Source of the DNA: Maribacter aestuarii
GTDB lineage: Bacteria; Bacteroidota; Bacteroidia; Flavobacteriales; Flavobacteriaceae
Assembly: GCF_027474845.2 (NCBI RefSeq)
Contig: NZ_CP107031.2
Coordinates: 1,812,501-1,876,500 of the forward strand
DNA: 64,000 bases
Direction of reading: 5' to 3'
This document shows, piece after piece, positions 35,922 through 44,837 of the stretch; the stretch's first letter is position 1; the number at the start of each line of letters is the position of its first letter. The position numbers and the translations under genes were made by a program. The notes beneath the pieces are model-generated. The model ran no database searches and had not been told where the DNA came from. It saw nothing but the letters and a program-made list of their open reading frames with translations.

Positions 35922-36433
35922 TTACCCGTAAATAAAGCTTTTAGTTCCGTAGCGTCGTTAGGCTTCATTTTGCCGGCTAGCACCAGACTCAATTGTTTTC
36001 TCCGTAGTGCTCCGGCATAGCGCTCTTCTTCCAACTTGGTCTCCGGTTTCAGTTTTGGCACTTCCGTTGGTTTTCCAGTCTCATCTACCGCTACAAAAGT
36101 ATAAATGGCCTCGTTTGCCTTCGTCCGCTCTCCACTAAAGCGATCTTCCATCCAAACATCGATATATACCTCCATTGAGGTCTTAAACGACCTTGACACG
36201 GCAGCCTCAACGGTTACGACGCTTCCTAGGGGAACTGCCCTGTTAAATGCTACGTGATTTACCGATGCAGTGACGGTAATCCTGCGGCTATGCCTTCTGG
36301 CTGCAATACTGGCAGCCCGATCCATGCGCGCCAATAATTCTCCCCCGAATAAATTGTTCAAAGGGTTGGTCTCGCTTGGGAGCACCATATCGGTCATTGT
36401 TGTTCTTGAGTCTGAAGGTACTTTTGTTTGCAT
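35918..36433 (-). CDS. Acyl-CoA thioesterase (hotdog fold, YciA/ACOT type)
   Basis: 171 residues from ATG 36433. The hotdog signature is clear: MVLPSETNPLNNLFGGELLARMDRAASIAARRHS places the catalytic Asp in the LARMDRAA helix, followed by VTASVNHVAFNRAVPLGSVV. Hydrolyses acyl-CoA to free acid and CoA; specificity cannot be read from sequence. The C-terminal ~40 residues form a charged tail. It is monocistronic and converges on the aldo/keto reductase. Confidence 0.88.
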   Translation of the reverse strand: MQTKVPSDSRTTMTDMVLPSETNPLNNLFGGELLARMDRAASIAARRHSRRITVTASVNHVAFNRAVPLGSVVTVEAAVSRSFKTSMEVYIDVWMEDRFSGERTKANEAIYTFVAVDETGKPTEVPKLKPETKLEEERYAGALRRKQLSLVLAGKMKPNDATELKALFTGN

Positions 36434-36586
36434 CAAAGATTATTTTGCGTAAAGATACACGTCAAAAAAAAGATAATGGGGGTGAAAAAGGCTTATTTGG
36501 ATATAATCCTGAACTATCAAAAATCTAATAATACGACTTTGGGACTCGAATAGGCCTCTTTAGAAGACAGGGCTATATCTAGGTAA

Positions 36587-37555
36587 TTATTTTTCTGAAA
36601 GTAACCATGCGTCCGAAGATTGGCTACGTTTGATTTCTCGTAACGCAATTAAGGCATCTTCCGCATTGTCATGCCGATCATAGGTCACCATATGCAAGCC
36701 GTAAGCATTGGTGCCATAATATGCCGCATTATAACCTTGATTTTTCAAGGACTGGATTTTTCGTTCCGCATTTGCCTTAATACGAAAAGCGCCAGCCACA
36801 ATATGATGTATGCCCGCTCCACGGATAGGGGTTTTAGAAATAGAAATAGAAACGGCATCAACGTTTACCGTGGGAAGTTCTAAAGGCGATGTATCAAAAA
36901 AAGTAGCTTCTTGAATCTGTTTGGTTACTTGTTGGTTTGCATCCTGACGGGCAACCTGATTCGTTAGTATGCCATCCTGATAAAGTCGGTATCCGGTCAA
37001 GCCCGAAGATAAGGCCAAAAGAAATATAGCGGCGTATTTAAGGTAGGGTCTAAAACGGTTGGAATCACGGCGTTCAGGGCTTATAATGAACGGTATTTTT
37101 TCTTCTAATGCAACAACTTCCTCTTTTAGGATTTCCCTGGTCACGGGGACCGTTTTAAACGTTGCTAAACCAAAGGAAGAAGTCAAATAATTTACTTCTT
37201 GGGACGGTTGAAATTGAACACTTCCTTCATAATTGGTCCAAAGAAGCCCGATATTTTGAAGGTTTAACTTTTCTCCCTTTCCCAATTTTCTTTTCCATTC
37301 CTTCACCACCACTTCGGTTTTCGCAAGGATATTGTCAAATGAATCTTTTTCGGATTCGGCTATGTAAGAAACCAAAAGACCATCATTGGTCGTCAACTGT
37401 TCGTTAAAGGCAATGGATTTCGTAGGGGCATAAAAGGTATTTGTGGTATCGTTGATATACGCAGATGCCTTCTGTGTCAAGAATGCGCCAAACCCAGGAA
37501 CGACCACACAATTGTATCGATATAATAAATCGGCTATATAGTGTTCTAATACCAT
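36587..37555 (-). CDS. HU-CCDC81 and SPOR domain membrane protein
   Basis: 322 residues from ATG 37555 (a TTG three codons upstream is also possible). The N-terminal ~130 residues match the bacterial CCDC81-like HU domains: EHYIADLLYRYNCVVVPGFGAFL. One membrane helix lies at about 190-207 (YAAIFLLALSSGLTGYRLY). The C-terminal ~75 residues (HHIVAGAFRIKANAERKIQSLKNQGYNA ... GLHMVTYDRHDNAEDALIALR) are a SPOR domain that binds denuded peptidoglycan. The product thus spans the inner membrane, with a cytoplasmic HU-like pair and a periplasmic SPOR, and may connect division-site peptidoglycan to a cytoplasmic partner. Confidence 0.85.
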   Translation of the reverse strand: MVLEHYIADLLYRYNCVVVPGFGAFLTQKASAYINDTTNTFYAPTKSIAFNEQLTTNDGLLVSYIAESEKDSFDNILAKTEVVVKEWKRKLGKGEKLNLQNIGLLWTNYEGSVQFQPSQEVNYLTSSFGLATFKTVPVTREILKEEVVALEEKIPFIISPERRDSNRFRPYLKYAAIFLLALSSGLTGYRLYQDGILTNQVARQDANQQVTKQIQEATFFDTSPLELPTVNVDAVSISISKTPIRGAGIHHIVAGAFRIKANAERKIQSLKNQGYNAAYYGTNAYGLHMVTYDRHDNAEDALIALREIKRSQSSDAWLLSEK

Positions 37556-37645
37556 TGATGGCAAATATTAAAAAAATTCGGGGGCTTAAAAACGAATGCC
37601 ATAACTTTTTATTAACATTGTAGCCACCCTTTTTTGTGGATAACC

Positions 37646-38764
37646 ATGACCGATTCCCAATTGACTACAGATGAACTCATTGCAACGTTAAGGTTGCAAC
37701 ACGTGCCGAATATCGGGGATGTCCTAGCAAAAAAACTAATTTCACAATGTGGTAGTCCAGCTGCAATTTTTGAGGATAAACGGAATCAGCTTTTAAAAAT
37801 TGACGGGATAGGAACGCAAACGATTAGAAATCTTTTTGAAAAAGCACATTTGGAAGCTGCCGAATCAGAATATGCCTACATCGCTAAGAATAATATCGAA
37901 TGGACGTATTTTTTGGATGCCGAATATCCCCATTATTTAAAACACTGTATCGATGGCCCCATACTGCTCTTTAAAAAGGGAAATATTGATTTGGACGGGC
38001 GAAAGATTATCAGCGTGGTGGGCACGCGTAATATTACTAGCTATGGCATGGCCTTTTGTGAGGAATTCATTGCGGACATTGCCCCTTTGAACCCCATCAT
38101 CGTTAGTGGATTTGCGTACGGGGTAGATATCTGTATTCAAAGAGAGGCCGTAAAGCAGGGTTTGCAAACCATCGGTTGTTTGGCCCATGGTCTAAATCAA
38201 ATATACCCTAAGGTGCACGCTAAATATCAGTCCGATATTTTAAAACATGGTGGTTTTTTTACTGAATTCTGGAGCAGTAGTAGTCCAGAACGGGAGAATT
38301 TCTTGAAGCGTAACCGAATCATTGCGGGCATGAGCGAAGCCACGGTAGTTGTAGAATCTGCAGAAAAAGGTGGAAGCCTAGTTACCGCAGATATCGCTAA
38401 CAGTTATAATCGGGATGTTTTTGCCGTCCCGGGGCGAAGTACGGACAAGTATAGTTTGGGCTGTAATAATTTAATCAAGCAGCAAAAAGCCCATATGTTG
38501 ACATCGGCTGCAGATTTAATTTATCTATTGGATTGGGAACTTGACCAAAAGGAAAGTCCATTGATTCAAAAACAATTGTTTGTGGACTTGAATGATACTG
38601 AACAAGCAATTTATACCTATTTGCAAAAAGAAGGAAAGCAATTGTTGGACAGTATAGCCTTAGCTTGTAAGATTCCCATTTTCAAAGCCTCATCCACACT
38701 TTTAGGGATGGAAATGAAAGGAGTAATACGGCCTTTGCCCGGAAAATTGTTCGAGGCTATCTAG
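37646..38764 (+). CDS. dprA: DNA-processing protein DprA (Smf)
   Basis: 372 residues from ATG 37646. N-terminal helix-hairpin-helix-like part (RLQHVPNIGDVLAKKLI ... DGIGTQTIRNLFE), then the Rossmann DprA domain with VVGTRNITSYG, VSGFAYGVDI and VVVESAEKGGSLVTADIANSYNRDVFAVPG, and a C-terminal winged-helix-like domain (about 310-370). Loads RecA onto incoming single-stranded DNA in transformation. The HU-SPOR gene lies divergently 90 bp upstream. Confidence 0.94.
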   Translation: MTDSQLTTDELIATLRLQHVPNIGDVLAKKLISQCGSPAAIFEDKRNQLLKIDGIGTQTIRNLFEKAHLEAAESEYAYIAKNNIEWTYFLDAEYPHYLKHCIDGPILLFKKGNIDLDGRKIISVVGTRNITSYGMAFCEEFIADIAPLNPIIVSGFAYGVDICIQREAVKQGLQTIGCLAHGLNQIYPKVHAKYQSDILKHGGFFTEFWSSSSPERENFLKRNRIIAGMSEATVVVESAEKGGSLVTADIANSYNRDVFAVPGRSTDKYSLGCNNLIKQQKAHMLTSAADLIYLLDWELDQKESPLIQKQLFVDLNDTEQAIYTYLQKEGKQLLDSIALACKIPIFKASSTLLGMEMKGVIRPLPGKLFEAI

Positions 38765-38923
38765 TATTTTACAAACTAAGTAGATTGTGAAAGGCTTTTT
38801 CACAGGGTCACTAATTGGCTAAACGTGTATTTCGTCGAGGTTTTACTTTTTTAAACCCCAAGTTTGGTTAAGTTTAATTGAAACGGAGTAGAAAATACAG
38901 ACTACTTGGTTTGTTTTCCAAAT

Positions 38924-39892
38924 TCAGTACCCTAATTTCTCCCGCACCCTTTTCAAAACCCCATCGGCTACTTTTTTGGCCTTTTCTGCACCAATGGCGA
39001 GTGCGTCGTCTACCTCTTGAAGGTTGTTCATGTAGTATTCAAATTTTTCACGGGGACGTTCGAACTTATTCAAAATAACTTCGTACAAGGCCTGTTTGGC
39101 ATGACCGTAGCCATAATTGCCTGCTAGATAATTAGCACTCATTTCCTCAATTTCTGGAACCGTGGCAAGTAGCTTAAATAATGCAAAGACGTTATCAGTA
39201 TTAGGGTCCTTTGGACTTTCCATAGGCGTACTGTCCGTTTGGATGCCCATGATTTGTTTTCGCAGTTGCTTGTCCGTTTGGAAAAGATTGATGAGGTTTC
39301 CCTTGCTCTTGCTCATTTTCTCTCCGTCCGTACCGGGAACGTACATGGTTTCTTCTTGCACTTTGGCTTCGGGCAATACAAAGGTCTCCCCTAATTGGGC
39401 ATGAAAACGGGAAGCTACATCGCGGGTCATTTCCAAATGTTGTAACTGGTCTTTCCCAACAGGAACGATATTGGCGTCGTATAAAAGAATATCGGCCGCC
39501 ATAAGTATCGGGTAGGTAAAGAGCCCAGCGTTCACATCCTCCAACCGGTCTGATTTGTCCTTAAAGGAATGGGCTAGCGTTAATCGTTGATACGGGAAAA
39601 AGCAACTCAAATACCAAGCCAGCTCCGCTACTTGTGGGACATCGCTCTGTCTATAAAACACAGTTTTTTCAATGTCCAGACCAAAAGCTAGCCACGTGGC
39701 TGCGGTAGCGTAAGTATTGTTACGCAGTTCCTTACCGTTTTTAATTTGGGTGAGCGAATGCATGTCCGCAATAAAAAGGAACGATTCGTTCTTTGGATTT
39801 TGTGCCATCTGTATCGCGGGGATGATAGCCCCAAGAATGTTCCCCAAGTGTGGTGTACCGGTACTTTGAATACCTGTTAAAATTCTAGCCAT
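38924..39892 (-). CDS. trpS: Tryptophanyl-tRNA synthetase
   Basis: 322 residues, class I synthetase of the short bacterial type. The HIGH motif reads PHLGN (His15), the KMSKS motif is intact in GEKMSKSKGN near residue 200, and the tryptophan pocket region FIADMHSLT and GKDQLQHLEMTRDVA are present. Attaches tryptophan to its tRNA. Divergent from plsC with a 72-bp gap that contains the promoters of both. Confidence 0.97.
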   Translation of the reverse strand: MARILTGIQSTGTPHLGNILGAIIPAIQMAQNPKNESFLFIADMHSLTQIKNGKELRNNTYATAATWLAFGLDIEKTVFYRQSDVPQVAELAWYLSCFFPYQRLTLAHSFKDKSDRLEDVNAGLFTYPILMAADILLYDANIVPVGKDQLQHLEMTRDVASRFHAQLGETFVLPEAKVQEETMYVPGTDGEKMSKSKGNLINLFQTDKQLRKQIMGIQTDSTPMESPKDPNTDNVFALFKLLATVPEIEEMSANYLAGNYGYGHAKQALYEVILNKFERPREKFEYYMNNLQEVDDALAIGAEKAKKVADGVLKRVREKLGY

Positions 39893-39913
39893 TTGCTTGC
39901 ATATCTAAGGAGG

Positions 39914-39921
39914 CAAAGGTA
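39914..39921 (-). promoter_or_regulatory. -7 element TACCTTTG of trpS
   Basis: On the minus strand TACCTTTG fits TAnnTTTG exactly and lies 22 bp before the trpS ATG. A TTTG 23 bp further upstream may be the -33 element, slightly far. Transcription would start about 15 nt before the ATG. Confidence 0.5.
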
Positions 39922-39952
39922 AAACAAATCCCATTTAATGAGGGCAAATTCC

Positions 39953-39960
39953 TATTTTTG
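39953..39960 (+). promoter_or_regulatory. -7 element TATTTTTG directly before plsC
   Basis: TATTTTTG matches TAnnTTTG and ends only 4 nt before the plsC ATG at 39965. If used, the mRNA would be leaderless or nearly so. No clear -33 TTG is visible. Confidence 0.35.
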
Positions 39961-39964
39961 ATTC

Positions 39965-40708
39965 ATGCTAGATATTGCAAAACGTCCCTTCCAACTGCTA
40001 TATAGGATTTGGTTTTATATTTTGGTGGCGGTTCCTATTTTCATCTTCTTTCCTTTTCTTCTTCTTTCCGTATTAAAAGAAAGCTGGTATCCACAATTCT
40101 TTTGGATGGCCAGAAACCTGTGGGCCAAACCGATTCTATATGGAATGGGTTGCCCCCCATCCGTAGAATATGAGCAAGATTTAAGGAAAAATAAGAGTTA
40201 TATGCTGGTCGCCAATCACACCAGCATGCTAGACATCATGTTGATGCTGTACGTAAGCAAAAACCCATTCGTTTTCGTGGGCAAGAAAGAATTGGTCAAT
40301 ATCCCTGTTTTCGGGTTTTTTTATAAACGTGTCTGCATTATGGTGGACAGGGATAGTACGCAAAGCAGAACGGGGGTTTACAGGCGGGCACAAAAGAGAT
40401 TGAAACAAGGGTTGAGCATTTGTATATTTCCTGAAGGAGGGGTGCCGGAAGAGGACATAATTTTGGATACTTTTAAGGACGGAGCCTTTAAAATGGCCAT
40501 AGCGCATAATATACCCGTGGTTCCTATGACTTTTTACGATAATAAAAAGCGATTTCCCTTTACCTTGTTCAAGGGCGGCCCAGGAAAATGTAGGGTAAGG
40601 GTTCATGAATTCTTCGAGACCGGAATTTTGGCCGAGGAAGACAAATCTACCCTTAGAGAAGAAGTGCGCACCGTTATCTTAAACGAACTGACCAATACTA
40701 GAACTTAA
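39965..40708 (+). CDS. plsC: 1-acyl-sn-glycerol-3-phosphate acyltransferase
   Basis: 247 residues. Hydrophobic N-terminal anchor (about 17-37) and the acyltransferase block motifs: NHTSMLD with His85 and Asp90 (block I), GKKELVNIPVFGFFYKRV with its following DRDS (block II) and FPEGG (block III). Adds the second acyl chain to make phosphatidic acid. Its final 11 bp overlap the convergent beta-barrel protein gene. Confidence 0.92.
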   Translation: MLDIAKRPFQLLYRIWFYILVAVPIFIFFPFLLLSVLKESWYPQFFWMARNLWAKPILYGMGCPPSVEYEQDLRKNKSYMLVANHTSMLDIMLMLYVSKNPFVFVGKKELVNIPVFGFFYKRVCIMVDRDSTQSRTGVYRRAQKRLKQGLSICIFPEGGVPEEDIILDTFKDGAFKMAIAHNIPVVPMTFYDNKKRFPFTLFKGGPGKCRVRVHEFFETGILAEEDKSTLREEVRTVILNELTNTRT

Positions 40709-42221
40709 AACTAAGGCCACTGTATACGCCTATGGAATAAGGTCTAAAATTGCCTGCAGTTTCAGAAAAGGTGTTTAACTGATATTTGAAAATGGGTTCT
40801 ACGTTCAGCTGAATCTTGGAAGAGAATTTGTAGTTCACGCCCAACCCGATGTTAGTACTAAAATTGGTGCTATTTACGTTATTGGCCTCACCCATTTCGG
40901 TCGTTAACTCACCCGATGTTAGGGCAACCGAATTGTCCACTAAAAATAGCGAGCTAAACCCACCAATGATATTTACGCCAAATTTTTTGTCCAGTAAAGC
41001 ATAGTTCAATTCTAAAGGAACTTCTAAATAGCCCAACTGTTGGGACATGATACCCTCTCTCGCCAAATTTTGTGCAGATGCATCTATGGCACTATTAGAT
41101 ACATCCAAATTTCTACTATCACCTGTTTTACTGGTTACCACGAGATTTTTTGAATTGGCCGCATAGTTTATGGAATTAATTTGTCCGTTAGTGGAGGAGG
41201 CCAATGAAGACGAAAACTCCACGTCGTTGGTGTTATAGCCGTAATCCACCCTATGGATTCCTGAGCGAATTTTAAGCTTGCTGCTCACCTCATATGCAAC
41301 GGAAAGACCGTAGCTGAGATTCACGTCCCCGGACTTGGAATTGGGGACAAATATGGAATGTACGGGAGACCCGTCTCCAATAGCATTAAAATACACCGGG
41401 GCAATACTCGGTCCGGCGGACCATTTATTGGCAGATTGTTCAGTAACGGCCTTCTCCTCCTGATTTTCTATTTCCTCAAAAATTGACTTTCCTTCGGAAC
41501 CAATAATAGTTTCCTTTCGTTCTTTAGATTCCGTAGCGGCAATATCATTTTGTTTATTCATAAGGGTTGCAACCGCCTCTTTTTGATCACTTTCCTTATT
41601 GAGGCTGTTTTCCGTGAATCTTCTGGGATTCTCATTATTGGATTCTACATCTGTCACCGCTACCTCGGTTTTGTCGATATGACTTTTTACAATATCGATT
41701 TCTGACTGAGATTTTGTTTCTTTGGTACTATCCATGCCCTCCTCGGTTACGGCCAGGCCTTTGTCTTCTGCACGTGAACCTTTTTCAACTAGATGGGAGT
41801 TTTTTCTCAATTGGTTCGATTTAGCTTCATTCTCCTCTATAGTTTTCTCGGAAGTGTCGACGATTCCCTCGTTATGCTCATTGATATCTGATGTTTTTTC
41901 GTCTTCAACGGCCACTTTCACCTCTTCTTGTGAAATTTCTTCGGATGCATCTACTTTGGTAGAATCAAGTACAGTACTATATTTTTCTACATCGGTAATA
42001 ATGGCGTCATGAGTATCGGTTGCTGCAAAAGGATTAAAGACGATTAATCCAATCAATATTAGCGCTGCGACACCTCCTAATTGCCACCATATGGGAAGCA
42101 TTCTTTTTTTCTTCTTTTTGTCCAAAGAAGCTTCAATGGAGTTCCAGACTTTTTCGTCCGGCATTTCCTTAAAGTCCGAGAATTTATCTTGGAACAGTTT
42201 GTCTAATTTCTTTTTATTCAT
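40698..42221 (-). CDS. Inner-membrane-anchored protein with C-terminal beta-barrel-like domain, sigma-factor partner
   Basis: 507 residues. A cytoplasmic N-terminus (MNKKKLDKLFQDKFSDFKEMPDEKVWNSIE) is followed by one membrane helix at about 47-65, a long acidic, Lys/Glu/Ser-rich unstructured stretch (about 70-275) and a C-terminal domain (about 280-507) with alternating beta-strands like small outer-membrane barrels, ending LSFKF. The N-terminal part has the size and position of anti-sigma domains, and the ECF sigma gene lies 38 bp upstream in the same direction. Architecture of this kind recurs in Bacteroidota after ECF sigma genes, but its mechanism is unknown to me. Anti-sigma function is inference. 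Confidence 0.7.
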   Translation of the reverse strand: MNKKKLDKLFQDKFSDFKEMPDEKVWNSIEASLDKKKKKRMLPIWWQLGGVAALILIGLIVFNPFAATDTHDAIITDVEKYSTVLDSTKVDASEEISQEEVKVAVEDEKTSDINEHNEGIVDTSEKTIEENEAKSNQLRKNSHLVEKGSRAEDKGLAVTEEGMDSTKETKSQSEIDIVKSHIDKTEVAVTDVESNNENPRRFTENSLNKESDQKEAVATLMNKQNDIAATESKERKETIIGSEGKSIFEEIENQEEKAVTEQSANKWSAGPSIAPVYFNAIGDGSPVHSIFVPNSKSGDVNLSYGLSVAYEVSSKLKIRSGIHRVDYGYNTNDVEFSSSLASSTNGQINSINYAANSKNLVVTSKTGDSRNLDVSNSAIDASAQNLAREGIMSQQLGYLEVPLELNYALLDKKFGVNIIGGFSSLFLVDNSVALTSGELTTEMGEANNVNSTNFSTNIGLGVNYKFSSKIQLNVEPIFKYQLNTFSETAGNFRPYSIGVYSGLSFKF

Positions 42222-42259
42222 CTTTAAAGACTTATATGTTTTGTCTATGATTTTTTAAT

Positions 42260-42826
42260 TCATAAATAGTTTCCCACAACAACCATAATCATTCCGATGA
42301 TGGACTGAGAAACCTTAGTTTCTATTTTTTCCTTTAAAAGAGCTCTTGCCCTAGCAAGATTGGATTTAGAGGTTCCAATGGTGGTTCCTAACAATTCCCC
42401 AATTTCCTTATGCGTATACCCGTCTAAAACGTATAGGTTGAAGGTTGTACGATACTTATTGGGCAGCTCCCGTATATACTCCAATAAGGTCTGTAAGCTT
42501 ATGTCATTATAAATTGAATCTACTGTTATCTCGTCCTCCGTGTTCTCGTGTACAACGTTCAGGGGCTCCTCCTTTCTGTACTTCTGCAGTACGGTATTCA
42601 CCGTAATCCGCTTCAACCAGCCTTCAAAGGACCCTTTTGATTTATACTGTCCTATTTTTTCATAAATGGTCATATAACTATCGTGTAGATTATCCTCGGC
42701 CTCCGTTTTATTACGGGAATACTTTAGACAGACGCCATAGAGTATTGCCGCATATTTTCTATACAGTAGTTCCTGTGCGTTTCTATTGCCTTTTTTGCAA
42801 TTTTCTATGAGTTCTTCTTGACTCAC
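42260..42826 (-). CDS. ECF-type RNA polymerase sigma factor
   Basis: 188 residues starting with GTG at 42826. Region 2 includes NAQELLYRKYAAILYGVCLKY, AEDNLHDSYMTIYEKI and FEGWLKRITVNTVLQKYRK; region 4 includes LPNKYRTTFNLYVLDGYTHKEIGELLGTTIGTSKSNLARARALLKEKI. A short hydrophobic C-terminal tail (IIGMIMVVVGNYL) is unusual for a soluble sigma factor. It heads a two-gene unit with the membrane-anchored beta-barrel-like protein. Confidence 0.92.
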   Translation of the reverse strand: MSQEELIENCKKGNRNAQELLYRKYAAILYGVCLKYSRNKTEAEDNLHDSYMTIYEKIGQYKSKGSFEGWLKRITVNTVLQKYRKEEPLNVVHENTEDEITVDSIYNDISLQTLLEYIRELPNKYRTTFNLYVLDGYTHKEIGELLGTTIGTSKSNLARARALLKEKIETKVSQSIIGMIMVVVGNYL

Positions 42827-42854
42827 TTAAGGTCGGTTAAATTAATAAGGTGAT

Positions 42855-43274
42855 TTACTCCAGGGGAACGATCACCTCTAGAAATTGTGCTTCGCCGTTA
42901 CTGTCTTCACCTTGGAAAAATCTAAAGGTGTAAGGCTCGTTGTAAATTACACTAAAGTTAAAGAATCCCTCCCCTTCTACAATTGCCTGAGTACAGGCTT
43001 CATCGTCCGTCCTCACCACGCCTATTGCCACAACGTTCCTTACGGTAGTATCAGCTGTAGTTACGTCCGGGCGTTCAAAGTATGTACAGCCATCCGGCAG
43101 AACATAGGTAAAACTAATACGGTAAGTACGATTTAGTTCAAAGGATTCCGGTAATTCGGCAGCAGTAATCTCTAAAGCGGTAAAGTGAAAATTAGGCTCA
43201 TCATCGTCTATGGAACAACCGCTAAACAGTAACGCTGAACATATAAACAAGAAAATAATAACGTTCCCCTTCAT
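42855..43274 (-). CDS. Hypothetical lipoprotein
   Basis: 139 residues with a type II signal peptide (LLFSGC, Cys20) followed by an acidic DDDEP stretch, which in Bacteroidota can act as a surface-export signal for lipoproteins. The rest is beta-rich with two cysteines (DGCTYF and DEACTQ) that could form a disulfide. No family recognised. It lies between recA and the ECF sigma unit on the same strand, 28 bp upstream of the sigma gene, and might belong to the same transcript. Confidence 0.75.
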   Translation of the reverse strand: MKGNVIIFLFICSALLFSGCSIDDDEPNFHFTALEITAAELPESFELNRTYRISFTYVLPDGCTYFERPDVTTADTTVRNVVAIGVVRTDDEACTQAIVEGEGFFNFSVIYNEPYTFRFFQGEDSNGEAQFLEVIVPLE

Positions 43275-43351
43275 AATAATTCTTTACTTGTTAGATGCAA
43301 AGAAAGGGGAAAGGTTGCGTACGAGAAAAAAACAAGGAAGTACTTCTGTTA

Positions 43352-44359
43352 TTATGATTGAAGCGCGTCAATGGCTTCCCTAATCTTTCCTTCCAGTTCT
43401 TCAAAAAGTTCGGGATTGTCTAGCAGCAATGCTTTAACGGCATCCCTTCCTTGACCCAGTTTGGTATCGCCATAACTGAACCATGAACCACTTTTCTTAA
43501 TGATTTCGTATTCCACGCCCAAATCAATGATTTCTCCAACTTTGGAAATACCTTCGCCGTACATGATATCGAATTCGGTCGTACGAAAGGGCGGAGCTAC
43601 CTTGTTTTTTACAACTTTAACCCGGGTCTTGTTGCCCTTCACATTACCGTCAGTATCTTTTATTTGAGTAGATCTTCTAATATCCAATCGTACGGAAGCA
43701 TAAAACTTTAGGGCGTTTCCACCTGTCGTCGTTTCTGGATTCCCGAACATGACACCGATTTTCTCCCTTAACTGGTTAATGAATATTACCGTACAGTGGG
43801 TTTTACTAATAGAACCTGTAAGCTTTCGTAGCGCTTGCGACATCAAACGTGCGTGCAATCCCATTTTAGAATCACCCATTTCACCTTCAATTTCACTTTT
43901 AGGAGTCAATGCTGCTACAGAATCTATGACTACGATATCTATGGCTCCTGAACGGATTAAATTATCCGCAATTTCCAAACCCTGCTCACCGTTATCCGGT
44001 TGTGAAATGATGAGGTTATCAATATCCACCCCCAACTTTTCGGCATAGAAACGATCAAAAGCGTGTTCGGCATCTATAAAGGCCGCTATTCCGCCATTTT
44101 TTTGAGCTTCGGCTATGGCATGAAGCGTCAAGGTTGTTTTACCGGAGGATTCCGGACCATATATTTCAATAACCCTACCCCTTGGATAGCCACCAACTCC
44201 GAGCGCAATATCAAGTCCTAAAGAACCAGAAGGTATAACCTCAACATCAGCGACAACACTGTCTCCCATCTTCATTACGGCACCCTTACCATAGGTCTTG
44301 TCCATCTTGTCCAACGTAAGTTTTAGGGCCTTTAATTTTGCGTCTTTTTCCGAGCTCAT
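43352..44359 (-). CDS. recA: Recombinase RecA
   Basis: 335 residues. Walker [10 protein letters not shown], Walker [17 protein letters not shown] strand ([15 protein letters not shown]), loop L1 [19 protein letters not shown] and L2 region [32 protein letters not shown] are all standard. Forms filaments on single-stranded DNA for homologous recombination and co-protease functions. The C-terminus is short and acidic. No SOS-box-like palindrome is evident upstream; about 480 bp separate it from the divergent trhO. Confidence 0.98.
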   Translation of the reverse strand: MSSEKDAKLKALKLTLDKMDKTYGKGAVMKMGDSVVADVEVIPSGSLGLDIALGVGGYPRGRVIEIYGPESSGKTTLTLHAIAEAQKNGGIAAFIDAEHAFDRFYAEKLGVDIDNLIISQPDNGEQGLEIADNLIRSGAIDIVVIDSVAALTPKSEIEGEMGDSKMGLHARLMSQALRKLTGSISKTHCTVIFINQLREKIGVMFGNPETTTGGNALKFYASVRLDIRRSTQIKDTDGNVKGNKTRVKVVKNKVAPPFRTTEFDIMYGEGISKVGEIIDLGVEYEIIKKSGSWFSYGDTKLGQGRDAVKALLLDNPELFEELEGKIREAIDALQS

Positions 44360-44605
44360 CTGTTTATCTTTTTTAAAAAATTGCTATTCGCCACAACTTG
44401 TGGAGCGGTCGTAAAATCTCCTTACAATTGACCTAATTCTTAAGTGCTTTTCAGAAATTTTACGGAACGCTAAATTAATATTTCTTTTTGGAAAAGAAGA
44501 ATAATGTATGGTATAACGCAACCCTTTGTAAAAATTAGCATCTATTAAAAAAATAAGATTGGTTAGTGTGTTATAATCTGTTGTTTTTAGTGGCAACAGG
44601 CAGCG
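44360..44605. other. Intergenic region upstream of recA, no gene seen
   Basis: AT-rich stretch between recA and a very short ORF/terminator pair. It should hold the recA promoter, but I find no good TTG-N20-TAnnTTTG match on the minus strand. An inverted repeat CCACAACTTGTGG lies at 44391-44403, 32 bp upstream of recA, and is the best candidate operator here. Confidence 0.4.
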
Positions 44606-44665
44606 ATGGCTACTTCCTTTTTAAGTATTCTGAAAGAATGCTATGAAGAAGAAAAAATGGAATAG
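44606..44665 (+). CDS. Very short ORF (19 aa) placed just before a terminator
   Basis: ATG 44606 to TAG 44665 encodes MATSFLSILKECYEEEKME, with a hydrophobic front and acidic tail. By itself this length is not evidence of a gene; the support is its position 5 bp before a strong terminator in a gap with no other gene on that strand. It could be a small peptide or the 3' part of a small RNA. Confidence 0.2.
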   Translation: MATSFLSILKECYEEEKME

Positions 44666-44670
44666 CCGAT

Positions 44671-44703
44671 AAAGAGTCTTGACATATCAAGGCTCTTTTT
44701 TTC
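44671..44703 (+). terminator. Intrinsic terminator in the recA-trhO gap
   Basis: AAAGAGTCTTGA (44671-44682), loop CATA, TCAAGGCTCTTT with one G-T pair, then seven or more T residues. It shows that a plus-strand transcript ends here, although no long gene lies upstream. Confidence 0.7.
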
Positions 44704-44790
44704 TACTGTAGCCTACCTTTTTAAAGGTTATGTGCTTCGTGGAAATTAAATAGAAGATGGCCTAAATATGGTGTCCTTATTGATTTTCCC

Positions 44791-44798
44791 TATTTTTG
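44791..44798 (+). promoter_or_regulatory. -7 element TATTTTTG of trhO
   Basis: Exact TAnnTTTG match, 39 bp before the trhO ATG. No well-spaced -33 TTG is visible. Confidence 0.4.
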
Positions 44799-44837
44799 CA
44801 CTTACAACAATTCTTTAACTTAAATTATTAGTATAGC

